From Streptomyces aurantiacus (lineage in GTDB: Bacteria > Actinomycetota > Actinomycetes > Streptomycetales > Streptomycetaceae), in contig NZ_CP114283.1 of the NCBI RefSeq assembly GCF_027107535.1, forward strand, positions 3,224,001-3,288,000: a DNA stretch of 64,000 nucleotides, read 5' to 3'. The notes under the pieces were generated by a model. It searched no databases. It worked only from the letters and a program-made list of their open reading frames with translations, and was not told the origin of the DNA. The translations under genes and the position numbers were made by a program. Numbering within the stretch: the first letter of the stretch is position 1; each line of letters opens with the position of its first letter. Shown here one piece after another: positions 7,071 to 15,594 of this stretch.

Positions 7071-8234
7071 ATGCCCATCTCCTCCCCGTCGTCCTACGAC
7101 CTCGTCCTGGCCGGCGGCACCGTCATCGATCCGGCGTCGGGCACCAACGCCCGGCTCGACGTGGCCGTCACCGGTGACCGCATCGCCGCGATCGGGGAAG
7201 GGCTGGCGGCGGGCGCGGCCCGCACGATCGACGTCACCGGTTCCACCGTGCTGCCGGGCCTCGTCGAGGGCCACACCCACATCTTCCAGTACGTCTCCGC
7301 CGTCGGCGCCCCCGCCGAGGAGGCCCACCTGCGCCGTGGCGTCGTCGCCGCGGCGGACGCCGGCACGGCAGGCGCCTCGACGTTCGCGGCCTTCCGCAAG
7401 CTGGTGGTCGAGGCGAACCCGCTGCGCATCGTCAACTTCCTCAACGTCTCGGTGCTCGGCCTGATCGACTTCAGGTTCGGCGAGCTGCTCAACCCCGACA
7501 CCCTGGTCCCCGAGGACGCGCTCGCGACCGCCGAGGCCCACCCCGACATCGTGCGCGGCTTCAAGATCCGGCTGTCCGAGGACGTCGTCGGCGAGCACTG
7601 GGAGTCGCTGCTGAAGAAGTCCGTGGCGCTGGCCGAACAGGCCCAGCTTCCGCTGATGGTGCACATCGGTGAGACCGAGGAGCCGGTGCCCGTCGTCCTG
7701 GACTACCTGCGCCCCGGCGACATCGTCGCGCACTGCTACACCGGCAAGCCGAACGGCATCCTCGACGGCGACCAGGTGCACCCCGCGGTCATGGCGGCCC
7801 GCGAGCGCGGCGTGCTGTTCGACTCCGCCCACGGCAAGAGCAACCTCAGCTTCGAGGTGGCACGCCGGGCGATCGCCGACGGATTCCTGCCCGACATCCT
7901 CAGCTCCGACACCAGCGCCCGCAACTGGCGCGGCCCGGTGTTCGACCTGCTCACCAGCGTCTCCAAGCTGGTCGCGCTCGGCGCGCCGCTGGAGGAGTGC
8001 ATACGGCGGGCCACCGTCGCCCCCGCAAAGCTGCTCGGCCTCGACACCGAGGGCTACGGGCGCCTGGCGGTCGGCGGTCGGGCCGACGTCACGGTCGTCG
8101 ACTGGACCGACGAGGTCACCCTGCCCGACGCCGCGGGCAACACCATCCTCGCGCCGCGCCTGGAGCCGTCCGTCGTGCTGCACGCCGGCGCCGAGGTCGA
8201 CATCGTGCCGTGGCGCGGTCTGCCGTCGGCATGA
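7071..8234 (+). CDS. Metal-dependent amidohydrolase/deacetylase-type enzyme
   Basis: This is a 387-residue amidohydrolase-superfamily TIM barrel. Visible metal ligands are the HxH pair in GHTHIFQY (about residues 67-69), the carboxylatable Lys in GFKIRLSED (about 165), His in MVHIGE (about 200), His in AHCYTGK (about 223) and Asp in LSSDTSA (about 280). The order and the HCYTG motif resemble the EF0837/dihydroorotase-like deacetylases annotated as amidohydrolase/deacetylase family. It would hydrolyse a cyclic or linear amide, lactam or N-acyl bond. It lies 27 bp after the FAH gene with a GGAG ribosome site. Together with the M20-like protein at 15.6 kb it hints that the island substrate contains an amide. 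Confidence 0.85.
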   Translation: MPISSPSSYDLVLAGGTVIDPASGTNARLDVAVTGDRIAAIGEGLAAGAARTIDVTGSTVLPGLVEGHTHIFQYVSAVGAPAEEAHLRRGVVAAADAGTAGASTFAAFRKLVVEANPLRIVNFLNVSVLGLIDFRFGELLNPDTLVPEDALATAEAHPDIVRGFKIRLSEDVVGEHWESLLKKSVALAEQAQLPLMVHIGETEEPVPVVLDYLRPGDIVAHCYTGKPNGILDGDQVHPAVMAARERGVLFDSAHGKSNLSFEVARRAIADGFLPDILSSDTSARNWRGPVFDLLTSVSKLVALGAPLEECIRRATVAPAKLLGLDTEGYGRLAVGGRADVTVVDWTDEVTLPDAAGNTILAPRLEPSVVLHAGAEVDIVPWRGLPSA

Positions 8235-8262
8235 GAACCCCGCCCGCCCCGGAGAGGACGCG

Positions 8263-9036
8263 ATGACCATCGGCGACGTCCACCTGCTGCGGCGCCGGCT
8301 GCGCGCGGCCCTGACGGCGGGGCGGCCCGCCGTCGGGACGTTCGTCAAACTGGCCTCGCCCGACGTGGTGGAACTGGCTGAGGCGGCCGGGTTCGCGTTC
8401 GTGGTCGTCGACCTCGAACACTCCACCCTCACCGAACAGAACGCCGTCGACCTGGTCCGCCACGCCCACGCCTGCGGCCTGCCGGCCCTGGTCCGCGTGC
8501 CCGAGGTGGACGCCGCCGCCGTCAACCGGCTGCTGGAGGCCGGGGCGGCGGGGATCCAGCTCTCCATGCTCACCCGCGTCGACCAGGCAGAGGCACTCGT
8601 GGCCGCGACGCGGTTCGCGCCCGCCGGCCGCCGCTCGGTCAGCTTGGCCAACAGGGCCGCCCGGTTCGGCGCGCTCCCGCTGGCCGCCTTCCTGGGCGCC
8701 GAGCAGGACGACCCGCCGGTACTGGTCGGCCAGATCGAGACGGCCCGCACCGATCCCCTGCCGGATCTGCTCGCCCCCCTCGACGTGTGCTTCGTCGGCA
8801 GCACCGACCTCGCGGTCGACCTGGGCCTGCCGGACGATCCCACGGTGCTGCGCGCCGCGGTGGACCGCGTGCGCGAGGCCGCCCGCTCGGCGGCGGTGGC
8901 GTTCGGCGGCTGGGCGCCGACCCGGGGCGCGGCGGGACACCTGGGCCTGAGTGACGCCGACTACCTGGTCGTCGGCTCGGACCTGCAAATGCTGGCGGCA
9001 GCCCTGCGCGCCGCCGCCGGAGAGGAGAACCAGTGA
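8263..9036 (+). CDS. HpcH/HpaI-type class II aldolase (2-oxo-acid aldolase)
   Basis: This is a 257-residue member of the HpcH/HpaI TIM-barrel family, metal-dependent pyruvate or acetaldehyde-yielding aldolases. Near the N-terminus the segments GTFVKLASPDVVELAEAAG and FVVVDLEHSTL carry the conserved Asp and catalytic His. The metal-site Glu is in QIETARTD, and FVGSTDLAVDLG is the conserved loop with the second Asp ligand. ATG 8263 has a GGAGAGGA ribosome site 4 nt upstream. It likely splits a 4-hydroxy-2-oxo acid produced after ring cleavage, giving pyruvate plus an aldehyde. Its stop overlaps the cupin start (GTGA). Confidence 0.88.
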   Translation: MTIGDVHLLRRRLRAALTAGRPAVGTFVKLASPDVVELAEAAGFAFVVVDLEHSTLTEQNAVDLVRHAHACGLPALVRVPEVDAAAVNRLLEAGAAGIQLSMLTRVDQAEALVAATRFAPAGRRSVSLANRAARFGALPLAAFLGAEQDDPPVLVGQIETARTDPLPDLLAPLDVCFVGSTDLAVDLGLPDDPTVLRAAVDRVREAARSAAVAFGGWAPTRGAAGHLGLSDADYLVVGSDLQMLAAALRAAAGEENQ

Positions 9037-9389
9037 CCACACGCAACGCGGCATTGTTCAGCACCGTCCTGAACTGGGACGAGCTGCCGGTGACCCAGGT
9101 GCGGCCGGGGGTGCGCCGTCGTGTCTACGCGACGGACGAGATGATGATCTGCCACCACGAGCTCGAGGTCGGCATGACGCTCAACCCGCACCGGCACGAG
9201 GAGTTCGACCAGCTGGTCCATATCGCCCAGGGGCGAGCGAACTACTACGTGGACGGTGTCGCGCACGACATGCGCGCGGGCTCGTTCCTGCTGGTCCCCC
9301 GAGGCAGCGAGCACTATGTGGAGCCGACGGAGGCGCCCTGCGTGAACATCGACTTCTTCGTCCCGCCGCGTGCCGACCTGCTTCCCTGA
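9033..9389 (+). CDS. Cupin-domain protein
   Basis: This is a 118-residue single cupin. Motif 1 is NPHRHEEFDQLVHIAQGRANYYVDG, giving His, His and Glu metal ligands, and motif 2 is GSFLLVPRGSEHYVEP with the last His ligand. Small cupins of this kind act as isomerases, epimerases, dioxygenase subunits or ligand sensors. The GTG start overlaps the aldolase stop by 4 bases, so it is coupled to the aldolase and shares operator D. Its precise reaction is not evident; tautomerisation or stereochemical inversion of a catabolic intermediate is one inference. Confidence 0.8.
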   Translation: MTTRNAALFSTVLNWDELPVTQVRPGVRRRVYATDEMMICHHELEVGMTLNPHRHEEFDQLVHIAQGRANYYVDGVAHDMRAGSFLLVPRGSEHYVEPTEAPCVNIDFFVPPRADLLP

Positions 9390-9488
9390 CCGAAGGCCGG
9401 CTCGCCGCGGCACCCGGGGCGCGCGGTAATCGGTGCCGGGACTGACTCAGCCCACCCACACCCGAGTCACCGCCGGGAGGCGTGTCAC

Positions 9489-9758
9489 ATGACCCACATC
9501 GTCGTGCTCGGAAGCACGAACATGGACCTCGTCGCGTACGTCGCGAAGGCCCCGCAGCGCGGAGAGACCGTGACCGGACGCGAGTTCCGTACGGTCCCCG
9601 GCGGCAAGGGCGCCAACCAGGCGGTGGCCGCGGCCCGCGCGGGCGGCACGGTGTCGATGATCGGCGCGGTGGGCGCCGACACCTTCGGCGCTCAGTTGCA
9701 GCGCGCAATCAGCTCGTCGGCGCCGAACCACGGATACTTGACCTCGCAGAGGAACTGA
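9489..9758 (+). pseudogene. Truncated ribokinase (PfkB family), N-terminal fragment
   Basis: The first 70 or so residues are a clean ribokinase start: [16 protein letters not shown], the substrate/ATP motif [16 protein letters not shown] and [14 protein letters not shown]. After residue 72 homology stops and the frame ends at residue 89, whereas the family needs about 300 residues and the C-terminal DTxGAGD catalytic motif. A GGGAGG ribosome site precedes the ATG, so the 5' end is intact and the 3' part was deleted. It may be the last gene of the operon or the first of a removed one. It cannot be an active kinase. Confidence 0.85.
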
Positions 9759-9933
9759 GCTGCCGGCCGCATTCGTGGGCCCGGCCGCCCTGGTCGGGCG
9801 CCCCGAGGGTTCGTACGAGGGCGGGTGCGACCAGGGCCCCGCCATGTGCCGCACCGTCAGTGGTGTGCGGGCCACGACCTGCCGGCCCGCCGCGCCCTCC
9901 GCGGTGGGCCGGCAGATCGCTCCGGTGGGTGGG

Positions 9934-10731
9934 TCAGCCGCCGTTGGGTTCGCCGTCCGAGGGGCCGAGCCGCTGCGACAGCGCGCGGGCGGTTTCCAGC
10001 AATGCCTGGGCCATCGGCGCCTTGACGTCGTCGGGGACCGTCGCCGTCGTGCCGACGACCGCGAGCGTCCCGCTGATCTTGTCGCCGTCGAAGATCGGTG
10101 CCGCGATGGTGCGGACCCCGTTGACCGCGGGGGAGTTGACCGACAGCCCGTGGTGCCGGATGGCGGCGAGTTCGTCGGCGAGTTCGGCCGACATGCGGAC
10201 CGAGCGCGGCAGCGGCGGTACCTGGTCCGGGGGCAGGAAGGTGAGGAAAATCCGTCCCTGTGCCGAGGAGGTGAGGTCGAGACGTGAGCCGACCCGGACG
10301 CTGATGCGCACCATGTGGTCGGTGTTGTCCACCGAGCGCACCACGGTTGCCGACTCGCCGTCCCAGACCGACAGCACGATCGTCTCGTCGATACGCCGGA
10401 CCAGGTCCTCCATGTACGGCTCGGCGGCGGCGACGATCGGCAGGCCGGCCCGCGCGGCCGCAGCGAGCGTGAGCACCTGGGATCCGAGGGAGTAGAGCGA
10501 GGTGCGCTCGTCGTACCGCAGCAGGTTCGCCGCACGCAGTGCCTTCGTGTAGCGGTGCGCGGTCGCCTTGCTCGCCCCGAGACGTGCGGTGATCTCGTTG
10601 AGATTCATGTGCGGCTTGCCGACCGTGAACGAGCCGAGGATCAGCGCCGCACGCTGCACCGTCTGGATGGTCGGCGCGGTCGTGTCGGGACCGCTTCGTT
10701 CGCCGGTGCCGGGCTGCGCCTTCGTGGCCAT
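9934..10731 (-). CDS. IclR-family transcriptional regulator
   Basis: This is a 265-residue regulator with an N-terminal winged helix-turn-helix (about residues 22-85: TIQTVQRAALILGSF, MNLNEITARLGASKATAHRY and LLRYDERTSLYSLGSQVL) followed by the IclR effector-binding GAF-like domain, including SSAQGRIFLTF and a C-terminal strand region with AAPIFDGDKISGTLAVVG. IclR proteins typically control aromatic-acid catabolism. It sits centrally in the island and is the only regulator between 0.3 and 20 kb, so it is the best candidate for binding the repeated operator. Its own promoter region (10735-10830) lacks that operator. A GGAACGCCGTATCG-like stretch there could be a different autoregulatory site. 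Confidence 0.88.
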   Translation of the reverse strand: MATKAQPGTGERSGPDTTAPTIQTVQRAALILGSFTVGKPHMNLNEITARLGASKATAHRYTKALRAANLLRYDERTSLYSLGSQVLTLAAAARAGLPIVAAAEPYMEDLVRRIDETIVLSVWDGESATVVRSVDNTDHMVRISVRVGSRLDLTSSAQGRIFLTFLPPDQVPPLPRSVRMSAELADELAAIRHHGLSVNSPAVNGVRTIAAPIFDGDKISGTLAVVGTTATVPDDVKAPMAQALLETARALSQRLGPSDGEPNGG

Positions 10732-10874
10732 GAAATCTTACTCCTGTTGTCCCGTACTCAGTAAGAGGGTAAGACGTTGAATGGAACGCCGTATCGAATA
10801 GCGTAACGGTGGGAGTCGGGGAAATGTGCGGGAAAGGCTGAGGTGCTCCGCCACCGCGAGCTGAGCCGTCGGAA

Positions 10875-10911
10875 CCGGCCGTCCGCGCGGGCCTTTCACG
10901 CGGACGGCCGG
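10875..10911 (-). terminator. Hairpin terminator after the ferredoxin/reductase operon
   Basis: Perfect 13-bp inverted arms (10875-10887 and 10899-10911) with an 11-nt loop lie 30 bases after the stop of the reductase gene on the minus strand. They would separate that operon from the IclR gene, which is read in the same direction. Confidence 0.75.
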
Positions 10912-10940
10912 CGGCAGGTCGCCGACTCGGTGCGACGACC

Positions 10941-11954
10941 TCACATGTCGGAGGAGTGCCCCGGTGTGAGAGAGCGTGCCGGGTCGAGCAGGGAGGCGAT
11001 GTGGTTGACGGCGAGGGCCGCCTCGCCGAAGCCGATCGAGATCAGGCTGACCTTGCCGTCGTGGTCGGCGATGTCGCCGGCCGCGAAGACGCGTTCCCGG
11101 TTTGTGCGCATCGTGCGGTCGACGAGGATGCGTCGGCGGCGCAGCTCCAGTCCCCACTGCTCGATCGGCCCGAGATCGGCGATGAAGCCGAGCGCGGCGA
11201 CGACGGACTGGGCGGGCAGGCTGACCCGGTCGCCGTCCGGGCTCGCGACCACGACCTCGGACACCGCCCCGTCGGCCGACCCGTCGCCGGAGATCTTCTC
11301 GACCTCGTAGGGCGTCAGGACTCGCACGGAGGACGCGTGCACCTGCTCGACGGTGCGTTCGTGGGCCCGGAACCGCGTACGCCGGTGCACCAGCGTCACC
11401 GACGAGGCGATCGGCTCCAGCGACAGCGCCCAGTCCAGCGCGGAGTCCCCGCCGCCGACCACCACGACGTCCTGTCGGGCGAGTTCGTCCAGGCGCGGCA
11501 CGAAGTACCGAAGCCCCCGGCCCAGGTAGTCGGAGCCCACCGGAAGCTCGCGGGGGACGAAGTTGCCGATCCCGCCGCAGACGAGCACCGCCCCCGCGGT
11601 GATCCGCGCGCCGGCGTCGGTGGTGGCGACGATGCCCTCGCCCGCGTCGTCGAGGCGGATGACCCCGTGCCCGAGCAGGTAGGTCGGGTTCCACCGCCCG
11701 GCCTGCTCGGCCAGCCGGTCCACCAGGTCCTGGCCGCGGACGGCGGGGAAGCCGGCCACGTCGTAGACGAGCTTCTCGGGGTACAGCGCGGCGATCTGGC
11801 CCCCCACCTCGGGCAGTGCGTCGGCGACCGCGACGCTCAGGCCGCGGAAGCCGGCGTAGTACGCGCCGTACAGCCCCGTCGGGCCGGCACCGATGACGAG
11901 CAGATCGACGGTCACCTCGGAGCCGTCGCCCTTGACGGTCGGGAGGACACTCAC
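10941..11954 (-). CDS. Ferredoxin-NAD(P)+ reductase, thioredoxin-reductase type (FAD)
   Basis: This is a 337-residue flavoprotein. The FAD-binding GxGxxG is VIGAGPTGLYGAYY near residue 20, the NAD(P)-binding motif is VVVGGGDSALDWAL near 155, and FAAGDIADHDGKVSLISIGFGEAALAVNHI is the FAD-binding C-terminal signature of the Fnr2/TrxR-like reductases that lack redox cysteines. The GTG start overlaps the ferredoxin stop (GTGA), so earlier in-frame codons are rejected. It would pass electrons from NAD(P)H to the adjacent ferredoxin for the Rieske oxygenase encoded divergently. A hairpin terminator follows. Operator A lies ahead of the ferredoxin and should control both. Confidence 0.87.
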   Translation of the reverse strand: MSVLPTVKGDGSEVTVDLLVIGAGPTGLYGAYYAGFRGLSVAVADALPEVGGQIAALYPEKLVYDVAGFPAVRGQDLVDRLAEQAGRWNPTYLLGHGVIRLDDAGEGIVATTDAGARITAGAVLVCGGIGNFVPRELPVGSDYLGRGLRYFVPRLDELARQDVVVVGGGDSALDWALSLEPIASSVTLVHRRTRFRAHERTVEQVHASSVRVLTPYEVEKISGDGSADGAVSEVVVASPDGDRVSLPAQSVVAALGFIADLGPIEQWGLELRRRRILVDRTMRTNRERVFAAGDIADHDGKVSLISIGFGEAALAVNHIASLLDPARSLTPGHSSDM

Positions 11955-12292
11955 GCTCCCACCTCGGGGTGATCGTGGCCGACCCGGCCGACCTTGCGCG
12001 CGCCGCCGGGCGACCCGAGCGGCTCGGCTCCGCCGATTCCGAGGGTGAAGAACTCGGTGTTGATGCGCTCGGCCTGCTGGGACTCGGCCGGCAGGTCCTC
12101 GTGGTGGAAGATCGAGATCTGTGGGCAGACGGGTTCGCAGCGCCCGCACTCGACGCATTCGTCGGGCTGGATGTACAGCATCCGGTCGCCCTCGTAGATG
12201 CAGTCGGCCGGGCACTCCTCCATGCAGGACTTGTCCATGACGTCGAGACATGCCTGAGTGATGACGTACGGCACGGGCTTCTTGCCCTTCAC
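11951..12292 (-). CDS. Ferredoxin, [3Fe-4S][4Fe-4S] FdxA-like
   Basis: This is a 113-residue ferredoxin starting MKGKKPVPYVITQACLDV. The cysteine pattern CLDVMDKSCMEECPADC followed by CVECGRCEPVCP is that of seven-iron actinobacterial ferredoxins, with a C-terminal extension of about 50 residues. The GTG start at 12292 leaves a very short leader after operator A. It is coupled to the FAD reductase and most likely delivers electrons to the Rieske oxygenase, although bacterial ring-hydroxylating oxygenases more often use 2Fe-2S ferredoxins. FdxA types also serve cytochromes P450, but none is encoded here. Confidence 0.88.
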   Translation of the reverse strand: MKGKKPVPYVITQACLDVMDKSCMEECPADCIYEGDRMLYIQPDECVECGRCEPVCPQISIFHHEDLPAESQQAERINTEFFTLGIGGAEPLGSPGGARKVGRVGHDHPEVGA

Positions 12293-12304
12293 ACGGTCGC
12301 ACAG

Positions 12305-12323
12305 TATGCGAGATGGCGTCTTC
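12305..12323 (-). promoter_or_regulatory. Island operator site A (ferredoxin/reductase promoter)
   Basis: TATGCGAGATGGCGTCTTC lies 13-31 bases upstream of the ferredoxin start. It matches sites B-E. On the minus strand CATACT (12309-12304) inside the site could act as the -10 box, which would place the operator over the promoter core and leave a short leader. The box assignment is tentative; the operator match is strong. Confidence 0.65.
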
Positions 12324-12384
12324 TAATGCGGAACGTGGAATGCATGATGACGGCGTCGGTCCAGGGTGTCAACCATCAGGTGAT

Positions 12385-12443
12385 TGCTTGACATCGTCGC
12401 GTGTGCTAGGAGAAGCTGATGCGACATACGAGATGGCGTCTCA
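12385..12443 (+). promoter_or_regulatory. Promoter with island operator site B (Rieske oxygenase operon)
   Basis: CATACGAGATGGCGTCTCA (12425-12443) shares 15 consecutive bases (CGAGATGGCGTCT plus flanks) with site A. Upstream, TTGCTT with TAGGAG 17 bp later is the best promoter reading; an overlapping TTGACA gives only 13 bp spacing. The operator would then lie just after the start of transcription, 45 bases ahead of the Rieske ATG, a position typical of repression. Confidence 0.65.
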
Positions 12444-12487
12444 CAGCGCGCCACTCGGGTCGGGACTTGTGAGAGGCAAACGCCGTA

Positions 12488-13840
12488 ATGGGAAGCAACC
12501 CCCGGACCGTCCCAGCACCGATGATCGTCGAGGACTGGGACCTGCTCACCTTCCGGGTCAACCGCGAGGCCTACCGCAGCGCGGAGATCTTCACCCGGGA
12601 ACGCGGCTGGGTGTGGACACACACCTGGCTCTACCTCGGCCACGAGACCGAGATCCCCAACCCCAACGACTTCAAGGTCCGCACCCTCGGGGGCCGACCG
12701 CTGATCTTCTGCCGGGACAGCGCCGGCGAGGTGCACGCCTTCCTGAACTCCTGCCCGCACCGCGGCACCGTGCTGTGCCGCGAGAGCGAGGGCTCGACCA
12801 GGCTCTTCCAGTGCTTCTACCACGCCTGGACATTCCGCAACAACGGTGACCTCGCCGCGATCCCCGACGCCGACGCGTACGAGTCGACCGACGAGTTCAA
12901 GGCGTCCATGGGCCTGCGCGGCGTGCCGCGCCTGGAGATCCACGAGGGATTCGTCTTCGTCGCCTTCGATCCGGACGTTCCGCCGCTGCTCGAACACCTC
13001 GGCGATGCCGCCGACTACATGACGATGATCGAACAGCAGCACGTCGGCGGCATGACCACACTGCCCGGCACACAGAAGTACAGCGTGCGGGGCAACTGGA
13101 AACTCGCCGTCGAGAACGCGATGGACGGCTACCACTTCGCGCCGACGCACAACACGTTCGTGGGCTACCTGCGCGAGAGCGGCTACGCCGTCACCGACGA
13201 CAACCAGTACGCCTACAACCTCGGCAACGGCCACGGGCTGCTGGTCCTCACCGGGCACGGCGGACGGATCAGCATGGAGTGGGAACCGCGCTTCGGCGAG
13301 GCCGAGCGGGTGCGCACCGAGGCCCACCGAGCCGAGATGACGCGGCGGCTGGGGGAGAAGCGAGCACATCACGTGGCAGACGAGAGCCACATCCTGTTCG
13401 TGTTCCCCAACCTGCTGCTGTTCGACATCGAGGGCCTGTCGATCCGGCAACTGGAGCCGGTGGCGCCCGACCAGACCGATGTGCGCGCCTGGCAGCTGGT
13501 GCCCCGCAACGAGGACCCGGACACCCGCGCCCTGCGCATGAAGACGGTCGTCAGCTTCGTCGGCCCGGGCGGGCTCGCCACGCCTGACGACATCGAGGCG
13601 TACGAGGCGGTCCAGCGCGGCATCCAGGCCACGGTCGGCACCGCCGCGCCCGAGCTGGACTACAGCGACATGTCGCGCGGCATGGCCGACGAGGTCAAGG
13701 GCGTACAGGGCAGGTCGACCGACGAAGGCGCGATGCGGGGCTTCTGGCGGCACTGGATCGAAGCCGTCGGGCTGGAGAACGAACTCCAGGTCCACGGCCG
13801 GCGTCCGGAGTCCTTCCTCGCGGGAAGGGACGTGCGATGA
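12488..13840 (+). CDS. Ring-hydroxylating oxygenase, Rieske large (alpha) subunit
   Basis: This is a 450-residue protein with both domains of aromatic-ring-hydroxylating oxygenases. The Rieske [2Fe-2S] site is SCPHRGTVLC followed by CFYHAWTF (about residues 86-120). The mononuclear iron site is carried by ENAMDGYHFAPTHNTF (about 210-225), with the bridging Asp and two His, and a C-terminal Asp is expected near DYSDMSRG. Length and layout fit the naphthalene/biphenyl/benzoate-type alpha subunits. It would insert O2 into an aromatic ring to give a cis-dihydrodiol or catechol-like product, using the ferredoxin and reductase encoded divergently. It heads the operon behind operator B and overlaps the beta subunit by 4 bp. 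Confidence 0.93.
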   Translation: MGSNPRTVPAPMIVEDWDLLTFRVNREAYRSAEIFTRERGWVWTHTWLYLGHETEIPNPNDFKVRTLGGRPLIFCRDSAGEVHAFLNSCPHRGTVLCRESEGSTRLFQCFYHAWTFRNNGDLAAIPDADAYESTDEFKASMGLRGVPRLEIHEGFVFVAFDPDVPPLLEHLGDAADYMTMIEQQHVGGMTTLPGTQKYSVRGNWKLAVENAMDGYHFAPTHNTFVGYLRESGYAVTDDNQYAYNLGNGHGLLVLTGHGGRISMEWEPRFGEAERVRTEAHRAEMTRRLGEKRAHHVADESHILFVFPNLLLFDIEGLSIRQLEPVAPDQTDVRAWQLVPRNEDPDTRALRMKTVVSFVGPGGLATPDDIEAYEAVQRGIQATVGTAAPELDYSDMSRGMADEVKGVQGRSTDEGAMRGFWRHWIEAVGLENELQVHGRRPESFLAGRDVR

Positions 13841-14361
13841 GCGCGACCACCAACACCCACTCCCTGCGGTGCGGGGGACGCACCGTCACCCGGCCCGAGG
13901 TGGAGGACTTCCTCTACGCGGAGGCGGACATCCTCGACCACTGGAACTACGACGGCTGGCTGGCCCTCTTCGAGCCCGGCGCCCGCTATGAGATCCCTAC
14001 CACCGACTACCGTCCCGGCTGGTCGCCGCACGAGACCGGATCGTTCGTCGACGACGACTGGGACCTGCTCCGCGCCCGGGTCAAGCGCATGAAGTCCCGC
14101 AAGGCGCACGCCGAGAACCCGCACTCGCGAACGCACCGGCTGGTGTCCAACGTGCGGCTGTCCGAGCACAGCGAGGATTCGTTCCGGGTGGCCGCGTCCT
14201 TCGTGGTGCACCGCGCCCGCGACGGGCACTTCGACGCCTACGTCGGCTGGTACGAGCACGTACTGGTGCCGACCGAGGACAGCCTGCGTTTCCGCTTGCG
14301 GCGCTCGATCCTCGGCCACGAGTCGCTGGCGGCAGGCGCCCGGCTCAGCTTCATCCTCTAG
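13837..14361 (+). CDS. Ring-hydroxylating oxygenase small (beta) subunit
   Basis: This is a 174-residue NTF2-fold beta subunit of ring-hydroxylating dioxygenases. VEDFLYAEADILDHWNYDGW, DDDWDLLRARVKRM and the diagnostic HSRTHRLVSNVRL are visible, and the C-terminus has the RFRLRRSIL strand. It is structural, pairing with the alpha subunit in an alpha3beta3 assembly, and binds no metal. The ATG overlaps the alpha-subunit stop (ATGA), so expression is coupled. A two-subunit oxygenase with a dedicated ferredoxin and reductase next to it makes a complete three-component system. Confidence 0.92.
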   Translation: MSATTNTHSLRCGGRTVTRPEVEDFLYAEADILDHWNYDGWLALFEPGARYEIPTTDYRPGWSPHETGSFVDDDWDLLRARVKRMKSRKAHAENPHSRTHRLVSNVRLSEHSEDSFRVAASFVVHRARDGHFDAYVGWYEHVLVPTEDSLRFRLRRSILGHESLAAGARLSFIL

Positions 14362-14382
14362 CCGGCGACGGACGGTGACCCA

Positions 14383-15594
14383 ATGATCCGACACACCCTG
14401 TCCTTCCGTTTCGACGACGGCGTCGACCAGGCCACGCGCGAGTCCGTACTGGCCGAGCTGCGTACCTTCCCGGACCGGTACCCGGCGATGCGCGGCTTCG
14501 TCCTCGGCGAGAACGTCAGCACCCGCGACCAGACCTTCACCCACACGATGGCCGTCGACTTCGACAGCCAGGACGACCTGCTCGCCTATCTCGGCAGCGA
14601 GTCCCACGAGAACTTCGTGCACACACGCTGGCGACCGGTCATCGGCCGGCAGGCCATCACCTCGTTCGAGTACGCCGAGCGTCCCTCGCTCGCTGCAGGA
14701 AGGACATCCCCAGTGAGCACACGCCCGCACGCCCCGTTCGGCATGGAGTACGCCCGGATCGAGGTTCCGGACATGCAGGCCACGATCGACTTCCTCGAGT
14801 ACCACGTCGGACTGCAGCTGGAGCAGCGTACGGACGAGTACGCCTACCTGCGCGCCGACATCGAGCACCACGCGATCGAGCTGATCAACGCGCCTGAGCG
14901 GACCGACGGGTGGACGACCGCCGTCGGCTACAGCGTGGAGAACGAGGAGGTCCTCGATCAGCTGCGCAAGAGCGTCGCCGACGCCGGCCTCGACATCCTG
15001 GACCTGCAGGAGCGGCAGCAGGCGCTGTGCGAGAACGGCTTCGCGGTCAAGGACCCCAACGGCCTCATCGTCGAACTGTTCACCGAGTTCCAGGAGTACG
15101 CCGAGCCGCCGCACATCGAGATCAGGCCGCTCGACCTGGTGCACCCCTTCATCGCCACCGCGAAGTACGAGGAGTCGCTGGACTTCTACCGGAACGTCCT
15201 GAAGTTCGTATCCTCGGACTACGTCGTCGGTTCGACCACGTTCCTCCGTGGCGAGGACCGTTACCACCACAGCCTCGCGCTGCAGAACAACAAGGAGCAC
15301 TTCACCGCGCACCTGTGCTTCGCGATGAAGAGCCTCGACCACGTCATGCGGATGCGCGCCCGCGCGCTGTACAAGGGCGCGCCGATCGCCTCCGACATCG
15401 TCAACCACTCGGCGTCGACATCGATCGCGTTCTACCTGCACGACACGCGTTTCGGCCCGCGGTTCGAGCTGTGCGACAGCCACCGGGTGCTCACGCCGGA
15501 GGAGCACGAGACGCACCGGGCCCGCAGGATGCCGGCCGACCCGCGCAACATCGACGTGTGGCGTCCGGCGTCCGACGACTGGGGACGTTTTTGA
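14383..15594 (+). CDS. Fused Dabb-domain + two-module VOC extradiol dioxygenase
   Basis: This is a 403-residue frame with two parts. Residues 1-100 (IRHTLSFRFDDGVDQ through VHTRWRPVIGRQAITSFEY) match a dimeric alpha/beta barrel (Dabb) protein. Residues 111-403 are two VOC modules resembling type I extradiol dioxygenases. The three iron ligands appear in the second module: His in LDLVHPFIAT, His in RYHHSLALQ and Glu in PRFELCDSH. Between the parts, GGAAGGA at 14698-14704 precedes an in-frame GTG at 14713, so the dioxygenase can also be made alone (293 residues). It probably cleaves the catechol-like product of the Rieske oxygenase. The Dabb part may be a stress-type barrel, lactonase-like helper or fused by loss of a stop codon. 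Confidence 0.85.
   Translation: MIRHTLSFRFDDGVDQATRESVLAELRTFPDRYPAMRGFVLGENVSTRDQTFTHTMAVDFDSQDDLLAYLGSESHENFVHTRWRPVIGRQAITSFEYAERPSLAAGRTSPVSTRPHAPFGMEYARIEVPDMQATIDFLEYHVGLQLEQRTDEYAYLRADIEHHAIELINAPERTDGWTTAVGYSVENEEVLDQLRKSVADAGLDILDLQERQQALCENGFAVKDPNGLIVELFTEFQEYAEPPHIEIRPLDLVHPFIATAKYEESLDFYRNVLKFVSSDYVVGSTTFLRGEDRYHHSLALQNNKEHFTAHLCFAMKSLDHVMRMRARALYKGAPIASDIVNHSASTSIAFYLHDTRFGPRFELCDSHRVLTPEEHETHRARRMPADPRNIDVWRPASDDWGRF

Noticed and set aside
12330..13795. Long minus-strand frame opposite the Rieske alpha subunit
   Set aside because: It is antisense to a clear Rieske protein and consists of His/Arg/Val-rich shadow sequence.
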